Origin: Malania oleifera
Taxonomy: Eukaryota; Streptophyta; Magnoliopsida; Santalales; Ximeniaceae
DNA length: 64,000 bases
Direction: 5' to 3'
Assembly: GCF_029873635.1 (NCBI RefSeq)
Contig: NC_080422.1
Location: 16,832,049 to 16,896,048 of the forward strand
This document shows, piece after piece, positions 12,734 to 24,300 of the stretch. The stretch's first letter is position 1, and each line of letters begins with the position of its first letter. The notes beneath the pieces are model-generated. The model was given only the letters and a program-made list of their open reading frames with translations. It was not told the DNA's origin and did not search any database. A program made the translations under genes and the position numbers.

Positions 12734-13939
12734 ACTGTATGCTCAGGTTGCCCTAGATTGACCTTAGGTTCCTACACACTTAGTGTATAGGACCCCACTA
12801 CACTCACATGTCATCAGAGGTAAATTTAAATTAAAGAATAGAACTCAAGCCTAAAATCATAAGGGCTTTCAAGCGACCGAACCAAGCAAATCAAATTGCC
12901 TTGGTTAACCGAACTATTGACTGGTCAAAAAGTTGACCTGACTTCGGGCGACCGACTCAAATGAACTAAGTGTCCACGGTCGACCGAACTCAAACCCTAA
13001 CTTTTCCAACAACTCGGGCGCCTGAACTTCGCGTTCAAAATACCCCCGAGTGACCAAATGTGCAAGTTCGACAGATCGAACTTGATACCAAGCGACTGAA
13101 CCTTAGACATATTGGAAAATCGCCTTGGTCAGCAGACCGAACCCTTGATCAGGCACCTGAACTTCAAATATGACTTTTTCCCATGTGTTTGTTCGGGCGA
13201 CCGAACATATAGCTTGGTCAACCAAAACTCTCGAGTTGGCCAAAATTTTACTGTTCTTAATTGGGGTTAAACAAGGTTAATTTTCTTAAACTATTTAAAA
13301 ACAAATTTAATTATTCCCTATGTATCCCCAACGATTATAATTTTGGCACTGCCTATATATATGAGTTCATTTGCTCAGATTAGTAATCAATTAACATCTT
13401 GATTAGAAAAAATACTCTCTGTATTTTTTAGAGAGCTTTTTTCCAAATACAAAGTCGATACCCTCACATACTACTATTCCTTTGATAAATCAATCCTTGT
13501 GAGAGTTCTTCGAGTGGTTATACACTATTCTCTTTGCTAGGAAACTGTCATTGTGTTGTATATTTGATTTTAGGATTGAGAGTTGAGCATAAGGTTTTTC
13601 CCCTTATTTTATCTAATAATTTTTTGTGTGGGAAAACCTTTGTAGCTAATGAGTCTTTGCATCATTATTGCAAGACTCATCAAGCTTGTGTGTTTTTTAT
13701 TGTGTAAAATATTTTTCACAAGCTTACTAATTTTTCAAATATCTTTTGAGAGAATATTTTGAGAAAATTATCTTTGAGATATTTTGAATACTCTAGTTGG
13801 AACTCTTTGAAACTTGTGGTGATTAATTAATATTAATATTTTGTTTAAAATATTGTTTTGAAAATACACTCTAGGACTTGATTGCATATTTACACCAGAT
13901 TGAGTGTTAGCACACTTTATTGGCACTAAGCATAATTAC
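12734..13939 (+). mobile_element. LTR-B copy 1, right part
   Basis: This continues the LTR that starts at 3288, after the gypsy insertion. It holds the GTCGAC motif cluster, a TATA box (ctatatatatg, about 13352-13362) and the leader with gggaaaacctttg and tgcaagactca, shared with the copies at 58752 and 61644. It stops short of the LTR 3' end and is cut by the LTR fragment at 13940. Confidence 0.65.
12872..13228 (+). promoter_or_regulatory. GTCGAC motif cluster of LTR-B copy 1
   Basis: About ten imperfect copies of (g)GTCGACCGAAC, such as cacggtcgaccgaact, spread over ~350 bases. The cluster ends ~124 bases upstream of the TATA box. A regulatory role is inferred. Confidence 0.5.
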
Positions 13940-15355
13940 TGTCACATTCTGAACCCGGAATTGGGCCCCAAGGTGTGATTTAGTAACCTAACATATCCCT
14001 ATATCATACAATCGTTTATGATACCATACAATGTAAGGGCCTAACCCCAAGGATTCATGTATACCCTATCCACAATCACATATACCATATACGCAATGGA
14101 ATAAGTCAAACTAATGCCTTCATAAAACCATACCAGAGTCTATACAAAACAAAAGCTAATTCCCCAAAATACATAACATACCCCGGGTGTCTACATAACC
14201 CAAAATGATAACCCAATAAAGGACCAGTACTTACACGAGTACTTCTACACAGCTAACCAACCACCACGCTCCTGAACCACTAGGACGCTAGTGTTTGCTA
14301 CTCAAAGGACCTGAAAAACCTTTGTATGATAGGGGTGAGACACCTCTCAGTAAGGGAGAAACAGGTTATATCAGTGTGTGGATAGAGTGTTATTTCAACA
14401 ACAAACATACATTTCACAATACCAGTATTTTCACAAATACAGTTCCAATATACATACGATACAAAAGTAATACGATCTAGTGTCGTCACACTCTTAAGCC
14501 TAAACCAGACTGTCCGGTGGTATTTCACACCCTTCGACAAAAGTCGGATTGTCTGGTGCTATTTCACACCCTTTGGAAAAAATCGGTGCCCCTAGTAACC
14601 TGGCATAGCATAAGCCCCCACAGTGTTGAACTGGTGCAAGTCTGGTGTTCTCACACCCTTCGGTAAAAATTGGCCGATCTAGTGGTATTGCGCACTCTTC
14701 GGAAAAATCTAGACATCAAAGCCTACGGTCTTATTCCGACTCAGTTCAATATCTCAACCTACGACATTTTAATCCGACTTGCTTTGATATATCCCCATCA
14801 ATATTATCCCGACTTGGCATTTTCACAAAACTTGGAACATTTTGGAACTCACGTCCCTATATCTCAGTTGAATAATTCACAGCCTACGGTAGTTAATCGG
14901 CACGCTTTACTACAAAATACATCATTCAAATTCACTATCTCATTCCACACTTATTTGGGTAAACAAACAATCACATATTAGGTATTCCAGAAATATAATT
15001 TAAAATAATCAAAGGTCATCTCTATATCACAGTTTATACCAATATAAAGTTTTCCAAAAGAAACGGAGATGATACCTGAAACCCTTAATTTTTCCCAAAA
15101 ACTGTAAATTGAAAATCTCGTAATTTCACCTGATAAATTTTTCCAAATAAGTAACCAAAACACCCATAGAATCATAAACTACAATTTTACCGATTTTAGA
15201 TTACAAAAACAATTGATATAAATAGAAACCACTTATCTTTCCTGAAAACCAAAACATGAACTTAATCGGTCCAAAACAACGACATGGGACCCCCAAAACC
15301 TAAAAATTGAAGAAAAATACTTCAATATATTCACACCTACTACAAATTTTCACGC
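13940..15355 (-). mobile_element. Gypsy-like LTR fragment, minus orientation
   Basis: It resembles the Tekay-type LTR layout: the gggtgagacacctctcagtaa segment appears as in the gypsy LTR at 3920-3950 but diverged. An imperfect tandem array of tttcacacccttcgg-type units lies at about 14500-14720. No coding part or target duplication was found. The right boundary is approximate. Confidence 0.5.
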
Positions 15356-17116
15356 AAATACCCTCCTCTCTTTCTCTCTCTCCTTTCGGTTTCCCCTCTT
15401 TCTCTCTAAGATTTCAGGCCGGATTCTTGTCGGTTTGACAATTCGAGGCCGCCATGACACTCCTAGGGAAGTTATCTTCAAATCTGCTGGAGTGGATAGT
15501 TGGTAGGATTAAGTTGGAATCCATCCCAAATTCAGGGTAAGGTTTTATGTTAAGAATTTGGTTTTCCTATAGTTGTAGGAAATGTAGTACTCGAAGAAAT
15601 ATTGAAATTTTGTTATGAGTAATGTAATTTTCAGGGACTTGAGCGAGAAACTCTGCGAGTGTAAGCCTAGTTATTATAGGGGCTTTTCAACAGTCAAGTA
15701 AGGGGATAAACTAAAGCAGTAATTTTTTCATGAAAATTATTATTATTTAATAGCAGGTTTATGTCCAGGAAGCATGCATTATATATAAGTATATTTGTGC
15801 AAATATGCATATTTTGGAAAAATATTGCTGTTATACAGAATATATGATTTCAGAACTGAATGCATGATTTTATTTAGCATTGTGTGGCATGAATATTATT
15901 TTACGTGAATTATATTATGTTAAATCAATTTTACAGGAAAAGCATGTTTATAGTTATTTTCAGGAATAACATGATAAAGCGGGAAATTATGATTTCAGAG
16001 AACATGATAAATAGTACATTTATTCAGTTCAGTATTTATAATATATTTGGCGCAAGGCCTTAATTGATAGCGCGCAAGGTCTTGGATTATGCATGTTTTC
16101 GACGCAAGGCCACAGTAATGATTGTATTCGACACAAGGCCGTAATTATTATGTTATTACAGAATTCAGAAAATGCTATCAGTTTACTTATGATAAAGAGT
16201 ATATGTTCATGTACTATATATTATCAGAACCCGAATAGTAGTTTAGTTCAGTTCCAGGAGTATGGTACCGTAACTATACAGATCAAATCAGTTCAGACTT
16301 GTGCTAACCGCCCCTTCTAGTAGAGGGGGTGGGAGATGGGTAGTCGATGTGGCTTTCAGTGTAGAGTTGTAGACGTTCACCTAACAGTTCGGATCAGAGT
16401 GTGATGGGCCCTTCGTACTTACAAACATTTTTTATTCTACAGTGGTCGGCCAGCCATTATCGGGTTCCGCCTTCAGGCTGCACAACCCGTCATGGGGAGT
16501 AATACATGACATCAGCTAGCTATTCATCCTAGGTAAATTTCAGAATTACTAGTTATATCAAATGATTTTATGAACAGTGAAATACAGTATGATTCAGTGT
16601 GACTACGACATGTATGGCTTTCCAGTTATGATATTATTAGTATTTACAACCATGTGATATGTACTGTATATCTATTATAACATGCAAATATTCATGTTGC
16701 CACACAACTGTATTTAATTTATTTTACTTACTGAGAGGTGTCTCGCCCCAACTTAAACCATTTCAGGAAATCTAGAAAGACAGGTGGATCGAGCCCCGCG
16801 CCATTGAGGCGGCTATACTACCCTGCCAAGAGGGTGAGTCTTTTGAACTAGGGTCTATAGGTTTTTTATGTAAGATCCTAGTGTCATCTTTTGATATTTT
16901 GGAGGATTGTATATACACACATACAGTATATGGTGAAATATAGGTACTCTGGTATATTGTGTTATATGGTTGAATGGTTGAAATTTATGTATACTGTTGC
17001 TTAGGTTTCCGCTGTGTATGACAGGTGTGTCTCTGTTACCCACGGATTATGGTTGACTTTATTATGGTTAAAGTATATGATATTAAATTATGTGGTAATT
17101 TAGGTAGGTCGTTACA
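15356..17116 (+). mobile_element. Gypsy-like LTR fragment, plus orientation
   Basis: It starts in a CT-rich leader, continues through an aatccatcccaaattcaggg segment shared with the LTR-G2 family, and contains imperfect tandem cgacgcaaggcc units (about 16040-16150). The segment ctgagaggtgtctcgcccc follows, and it ends GGTCGTTACA, a terminus typical of the LTRs here. Its 5' part is missing and it abuts an LTR fragment in the opposite orientation. Confidence 0.55.
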
Positions 17117-18482
17117 TGATGAATAGCTAACTACTATGAAATTGAGTTTGTACCTCCATTATCTTTCGACTATTATCATTTATATAATTATTTTATATTA
17201 GTTTTATTTCATATCAAACATGAAATATTTGATTCACCCAATTTGCACCCACGTCTTTGGGTATGTACTATGAACCAACTATTTTTTTTGGAAGCTTACA
17301 TCACGTCTTAGAAGGAAAGAGTGAATAGGAATGATGATTGTAGTTGGGTATATCCATTCATATTTTCTAGGATTTAAAAGACTTGAAATTGGAAATTTTT
17401 TCAACGATGACATCCCATGCAAGTTCTATATGAATAAATAAATAAATAAAATTTCAAGATGCGAGGATTCAATTATCAACTTATGGGGACTTCGTGTAAG
17501 GTGATAGCAAAAGCATGATAAGTGTTTTTTATTTGAATCTTTTAATTTCTATTTGCTCCATGACATCAATCTTCTTCTAGAGTTAGGGGAAGTCATAAAA
17601 TTTATATATTGAGCTGAGGAGAAGTGTAAAGTTGTCCATAAAATAGTTAAAATGGGATCTATGAGTTGTTTAGGGTGTATATATATGGTTCGATGCACCT
17701 TCTATACGAGCATAGCTACTTCTTTTTTTATTGAAATGTTTAGAATGATTATGAAATTAAAATTTACCCTTTTCACGAAAATAATCATAAATTCAAGGGC
17801 TCAATTACAAACACTCAAAATTTAAAGGCAACTTTTGACAAAACCCTCATAACACAATTTCATATTTTCTTTTAGTTTTACAATAATGTTTTTATGGCAT
17901 GTGATATTACATGCCGTGGTGGGTGGCGAGTGGCATTGCTACAAAATTTTGATATTTTTCCGATATATAATTGCTTTTCATATTAATGGCGCCACATGAT
18001 GGGTATATATTGAAATGACGTAACATGATCCTATTGAGCAAATTAAAATAACATGTTATGTGTCCCTCACTTTGTCTATAACCTTTATGTATTTCAATAA
18101 AGAAAGTGTCATGTTAGCAATTTATAGTAGCACGTTACAGCACATGCATGTGACCGAAAATTATGATTTCGAGGAGAACTTTTTCTTTCTTCTTTACATT
18201 AGAGGAGGAAGGGATGAAATTTGAACAATTGAACCCATTTAACCTTACCATTTTGCATGTGATTAGTTAAGCTTGTCCCCTTTGACTTCTTTTAAAGCAA
18301 GACTTCTTCTTCTTCTTCTTCCAACATGAAAAACACATAATATATATTTATCCAAAAATATTCATCATGCATGTAAAAAGAATATTAAATATATAATATT
18401 TTGCAATAAATTAAATAATAAATTAATTAGGGACAAGGATGATGCTAACCCATTGTTTATTTCAACCATGGAAGGTCCCACA
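17117..18482. other. Intergenic DNA and distal upstream region of the CYSTM gene
   Basis: AT-rich sequence with short A/T tracts and a (TTC)n stretch at about 18306. No gene or element was recognised. Confidence 0.55.
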
Positions 18483-18488
18483 CACGTG
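18483..18488 (+). promoter_or_regulatory. G-box (CACGTG) of the CYSTM gene
   Basis: CACGTG within cacacgtggga, ~40 bases upstream of the TATA box. The ACGTGG core is the typical ABA-response / bZIP or bHLH site. This fits a stress-responsive gene, but binding is inferred. Confidence 0.5.
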
Positions 18489-18528
18489 GGAGTGGATACC
18501 CATTACTCAGCACCCTCAGCTTTCTTGC

Positions 18529-18536
18529 CTATAAAT
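18529..18536 (+). promoter_or_regulatory. TATA box of the CYSTM gene
   Basis: CTATAAAT lies 120 bases upstream of the start codon, which leaves room for a 5' UTR of ~90 bases. Confidence 0.6.
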
Positions 18537-18655
18537 CTCAAAGGCAGATATGCCATAAAATGAAGCACGAATACTTCCTCCTCTCTATTTGTATAATTTT
18601 TATTCAGTGTAATTAGTGAGTGATATATAAGTATCAGCACAGCAGGGGGAGAGAA

Positions 18656-19670
18656 ATGGATGGACCACAATATCAAGATATGTCATACTATGATCATGTC
18701 CAAAAGCGCCAAGAGGAGAAAGGCTGCTTGTATGCTTTGTATGTTTTCCTACTTCCTTCATTTCTTCTCTTTTGGTTTTTCCAATCTTTGCTGTATAGGT
18801 TTCATTTTATCCATATATACTGCTTTCTTTGAGTTTCTCTTCACCACGCAATTTTGGGCTTCTACAATGGTGAAAAGAGAAACTAGTCGCTGTTAAAACG
18901 TTGAGCAATGTTAATTAACCGTCAATGCAATTTGTCCCTCTTGATCAGTTATGTTTGAGAGTTGGGAGAGGGAAAAAAAATGATTCAACGGGAGGAAACC
19001 AGACCAAACAAAGGGTGCATGGTCTTTTCTTTAAAGGTTTCCTTCAGTTTCAGAGGAGGGGAAGGGGACGGGAGTATTTTTGGGCCCGTTTAGTTGTGCA
19101 TTGAAAATATTTTTATGTTTTATTTTTAGCTTCACAAAGTATTACAAAATCGTTGACTTGCTTTATTTTTCCAACATTCTCATAAGTATTACAATGTTTA
19201 CCTTATTCCATTTTGTAAACAAAAAAATGATGTGAGTATAAGTTAGAAGCACGAGAAAAAAGAAAGAGAAAAAAGGAGAAGAAATAGGAGTAGGGTAAGT
19301 TTGATTGTACATGTATGTGGCTATGAAAGGCGAAGGTGAGTTCTAAACACGTACACTACACATAACCATTGGATGGATGACCATTCTCTTTCTTAACCAA
19401 ACCATATAGCGGGTTGCGTTTGAAATCATGAATTTCGAACCTTAAATTTGAATTTGGACAAGTTGTAACATGATTTTATATTAAATTTTATCTAAATTTA
19501 ATGTAAATTTAAATTTAAAATCTCTCCGAACGTAGTATCAAACTCTTTGACACACATTTTGTGGGGTGTTTTTTTTTCAATGCACATGCAGGCTGTTTGG
19601 GCTATGTTGTTGCTGCTGCTGCTATGAGACCTGTGAATGCTGCTTGGACTTCGTCTGCTGCTGCTGCTGA
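18656..19670 (+). CDS. Cysteine-rich CYSTM / cadmium-tolerance (CDT1-like) peptide
   Basis: Two exons, 18656-18738 and 19592-19670, joined in phase across an 853-base intron (donor GTATGT, acceptor TGCAG), give 53 residues. The acidic/polar N-terminus contains MSYYDHVQKRQEEKGCLYAL (from residue 9). The C-terminal half is almost entirely cysteine-rich: six Cys in a row, then YETCECCLDF, then four terminal Cys. This is the layout of plant CYSTM proteins and of the CDT1 cadmium-tolerance peptides. Known members sit at the plasma membrane or cell wall through the Cys-rich segment, form dimers, and are linked to metal or abiotic stress; cadmium binding here is inferred. The start is the ATG that begins the conserved segment, 120 bases after a TATA box. 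The intron is easily missed because exon 1 reads on into it. The G-box upstream suggests ABA or stress control, and the window start suggests a tandem copy. Confidence 0.88.
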
Positions 19671-19928
19671 CTAATTCATTCTTGGTTTCAGTAATTTTTA
19701 AAAAATGGTTCTCTTGAATAAAAGAAATGGGTCTCCATTTTGATGATCGTCATTGTATGACTTTTTAAGATTTATAGAAGTTTGGGATTCCATGATAATT
19801 TTTCTTCTCTTATACTTATTACCTTTTTAGAAACTTAGGATGATTTAACACTCAAAATGGGCATCGAGTCATTGTCTATTTATTTTTATTTATTTAGCTC
19901 TACTCTTAAGGAAAAAGGAATAAATAAA

Positions 19929-19967
<39 letters not shown>

Positions 19968-20013
19968 AATATAATAGTGCATACATGTGGGTTCTTGATC
20001 CCATCTAGTTGAC
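19671..20013. other. 3' UTR and downstream DNA of the CYSTM gene
   Basis: The 3' UTR contains a gaataaaagaaatggg segment with an AATAAA-type signal at about 19717. Downstream DNA is AT-rich and includes a (TA)n microsatellite. Confidence 0.5.
19932..19964. repeat. (TA)n microsatellite
   Basis: About 16 TA units. Confidence 0.9.
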
Positions 20014-20128
20014 CTAGTTATTCCTTATTCTTTAATAAATAAAAGCTAAACAAAGAGTTAAAAAAAAATTATTAGAGGAATAAGGAATAAGGACTAGGTG
20101 GAATAAGGAATAAGGACTAGGTGGAATA
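20014..20128. repeat. Small foldback (MITE-like) repeat
   Basis: Left arm cctagttattccttattc pairs with a right arm of gaataaggaataaggactagg type ending near 20098, with a few mismatches and ~35 bases of loop. The right arm is then repeated directly (about 20101-20121). The family is not identified. Confidence 0.45.
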
Positions 20129-21368
20129 AAAACACATGGGCAGTGTATGTGTAGATAGTAATTTTGAGACCCTTGACTCTCAGCATCTCTTCACTTAAAC
20201 ACGAAAATCTTATTTCAATTAAAAATTCGTAACCCTAATTGTCGGAGAGGTGGAGGGTTAATCCATGCATATTTTCAAAACCACCCATAATTTTTATACT
20301 GAAATGTTATGAGATAGAATATAATCAAATTTCTCACCATTTTTGCGTAATTTTCTTTCGATTTTTTTTTTTTTTTTTTTACTTCATTTCATTACACAAA
20401 TCAAATGACCCACAATTATTTATAATTTCCAATAATTTGACAATATCATACCAATACTTTTAATAAATATATTTTCTGTCATGAACCAGTGACGTGATAG
20501 GCCTATATGGCAACAGGTAAGTGAAAGAGAGACAGGTCGATTGTGTATTCACCACTCCTATTGTCACATGAAACATAAAGCATTACTGTTACTCCCAATC
20601 TTCCAAAAACTCTCCACAACGATATCCTGTAATTTCTTCTTAGAGAGAGAGTTCATTTTTAGAAATTGGAGTGCGGGCGCAACACACCCAGCCAACCAAG
20701 GCCTTGCTACTAAATTTTCTTCAGGCTAGGACTTAATTAGTTCGCAGAGAAGAGTGGATTGATCCAAGCATCATTTCCACACAACAATTTTTAAAATGGC
20801 ATCGACAGATCCTTACAATTTATAATTCATGAGCCCATAATGCCAAGTAATAACAGACAACACAATAAACAAGAGATATAGCTACATAAGCAAAACAGAA
20901 GTCATGGCACATACACACATTAAAAAGGGGTCACTAGGGAGAAAATCAGGGAGCAACCATGGCCTCTGGGTGAAAGTAGGAAGGGACCTATGGAGATCTC
21001 TAGGGGAAAAGGCACAAGATACAGGTATTGAATATAGAATAAATGCTTTCAGCGGCCTCCCGTACCAAATCCCAGAAGGAGAGCGGATTTACACGGGTTG
21101 AAGCTTCTATCTGGCACATCAACAGTGCAAAAATCAACTACTTCAGATTAGTTTCACTTTGCACCAGAATGCTATTTCTACTCGGCGCTTGAACCTTACA
21201 CTACCCTCAACATCTTAAGATGACCAGATCAATTTTTCTGTCGTCCTTCACAGCATTATACCAATCCCCCTACTAAAAACAGAAAAACTTCAACAAAACC
21301 TGGTCACAAAAATCAACTTTTACAAAAAACCAAACTAGATTTTATGCTAATCTTCCTTGCATGCTCAC
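20129..21368. other. Intergenic DNA and probable 3' UTR of the glycerate kinase gene
   Basis: No gene was recognised. The part nearest 21368 is presumably the 3' UTR of the minus-strand kinase gene; no polyadenylation site could be chosen with confidence. A T-rich tract lies at about 20361-20380. Confidence 0.4.
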
Positions 21369-24300
21369 CTAGTTCCCTAGGATGGGGTTTCTCTCTTCAT
21401 CAATTTCAATCACAAGGAGATGCTCCGGCTTTGACCCATTTGGTCCTTCAGAGTAGAGAGTGGGAAGATAGGCCTTGTATGCTGGCAGATAACGTGAAAC
21501 AAAGTCTTTTACCTGCAACATTAAGCCCCAGATAATTTCACTGAAAAGCTAGCACTAATTGGCAATACTCATCAAACAAGTAATGAAATATGTACACAGA
21601 TTGCCACACCTCCTCGTCAGACATCCCTGGTTTGCCATCAGCCCTCATGGCAATCTCTGCCTGCGAATTACACACTAGTTACACGAAGATTTTGAGCACA
21701 AGTTTTTAAATATCAAAGCAACAAATTGGCCATGTTAGTACATTGACATGATGCTTGCAGGTACCTGTAATCGCCACTGGTACACACAACTTGGGTCCTT
21801 AATCTTGATAACAATCCATGCCTTGATAAACTTGTCCCATGCATCATAATAGCCTTCAAGATTTTTGTTTACAATCTCCAGCTGAAGAATTAAGCATTTA
21901 CTTGTACTGAAATGGCTCTCAAGTCTCAATTGAAAATATAGTAACATCACAAAATGCAGCAGCGAAAACCATGAACCCTTAGATCTCTTTGAGATCTAAC
22001 CTGTGGATCAACAGCTTTGACAATGTCCACTGGGAGAGGTTTGAAACCAAGCATCCAACCTTCAAAGAGAATAGCCTGAACAACCATGCAAAGAGCACGT
22101 AAACAAGGGGAAACGAAAATTTGAAATTTTATGTAGGAAATTAAAGTAAACCTGGAAGTTTAACCTTCTCTTGCAAGGTCAGCTGGATAGATTCAGCCAA
22201 CATGGCCAATTGGCTCCCATCCCACATAACTATTCTTCACTCATTCTTAATGTATCTTATTTCTAACTTTTCATTTTATATTTGTTAGACAACTACTTAA
22301 CCTAAAAGCTTAAGCTGATCGTTTGTGGGACAACAATGTATATCAAGCTTTAACGATATTATTTTCTGAAACAAGATGGATGTCTCCTAATTTCCATGTC
22401 CATTTGTATTGTTGTATATAACCAGAAAAGCCAGCAGGGAGGGAAACATAATTTGGGGCACGAGCGAACTGGACCAGGAACCACAGTTTTGCTTGCTCTT
22501 AATTGGAGATCCACCTACCATTAGAGGCCCTTCAACCACCGGCCAAGTTGAAGCATCAGCCCTGTCACCTCTCCCATTAAATGCAGACTGTATTTGAAAA
22601 CAGTCAACCATAAGAAACCTTCAATACAATAGGTGATCAGGAATCAACTAAAATTAACACAGTTGCATGCTTACTTTATCATATCGAGGCAGCTTCATCT
22701 TCATACCTAAAAGGTTTTGAACATGTAAGTTCTCCTGTATTCTGGATGAAAATTCATCGGTGTTTGTGTGAAAGCATAACTCTACCTTCTTTGGTCAATT
22801 TAGTTAGAGCCGTCAAAGTTTCAGCAGATAATGAAATATCATGGCTCCCAGCATTTCCACGTAACTGAAAAGAAGAAAAAAAAAATTCATAATTATCTGG
22901 TAATCTATGAAATGCTCTTTTACTTGGTTGAATTTTTAAATATCAAGAGTCAGTAGATAAATACCTCTAAAAGTGCATTTCCAGGATAGTCTTCTCTTAA
23001 TTTAGCCTATGATTAATATAAGTGTGTCAGGAACCGAATAATAAAGGAAGAGTGCAAGAACTGTACAAAAATTCCCCAACATATTACCTGACCTTCTGCT
23101 GTCAAATAGAAATCATCTATGGAAATTGCTGCAGACTTCCTGCAATAATGTAATTCAGATGTCTTTTTTCCCTTTTATTTCTGTCCAGGAAGTTATAAAT
23201 CAACTGCTTGTATTGAACTAATTTTTGGGTAAAATACAATAACCTCCTCTAAATTTTGTCAAAAAGACACTGACACTCCCCAACATTCAAAAAATGACAT
23301 TGGCCACCCGTCATATAAATACAATGACACTCATACCCCTTTGTCAGTTGACATCCCATGAGGATGTGAGATAGTTGTAAAAACGAATTTAAACCACTAA
23401 ATGATAACTAGAGAAGTTCTATGGCCAAAAAAACTCACATGCCATACTTGGATAGGTATCAATGAGAACAAGGAAAGTAAGCCTTGTCAGAAACATCCAT
23501 TGAGGGGATAAAAACATGCAGGAAGAAGTACCAATTATCTGCTATCTATTTAGAGAAAATACATCAATTTTTCTAAAGGCTTTCACAATTTAGATGTCTG
23601 CCACGAAGGACAACTTATTGACTAACTTCAGCTTTTAAATGTCAAGGGAGGTCAACGTCATTTTTTGCTTTACCATCAGGGGAGGTCCATGTTTTTCTAA
23701 CATCAGTGAAGGGAGTATTTCGCCCCCTATTTTCTTGCTCGGCAACCTACCTGCCAGTGACTCGGAAAAGATAATCAAGAGCAACGACAAGAGTGGTCTT
23801 TCCACAACCTTGTGGCGCACTGAAACCAATCTACATCATAAAAGATGAGAGCACCACTGGTTCAAACAACACTATCCATTTTTCAGGAAATATGAAAATA
23901 TAAAGAAAAACTAAAACCGTCACTGAAATCAGAAAAGAATAATAACATGGAGAACATGATATAAAAATTATACATATATACCACCAAAGGAGGTATATCT
24001 TCTTCATCTTTGAACATGGACCTGTGTTGAGAAATCTGATCTTCACACCACAAGAAGACTGGTATGTAGTAGTGATAAAACCTAGCTTTCTGAGGAACTG
24101 TTAGGGTCAATTCATTAAGCTGAAAAAATCTACACAGGTGCAGCCCATACTCCAACCACTTGTCAATGGAATCAGCCATCATTTCCCTGGTCAAACCCAG
24201 TTTATTTACAAGAGGACCTGAGCATATAAATTCAAAAAGATCCTGCACAGAAGAAACTTCTGCAGATGTTGTAGGAAACACTGAATGTAATGGGCATTGC

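Noticed and set aside
18620-18832. A single-exon 70-residue protein with a hydrophobic tail
   Set aside because: It is exon 1 of the CYSTM gene read on into its intron. Splicing at 18738/19592 gives the conserved cysteine-rich end.
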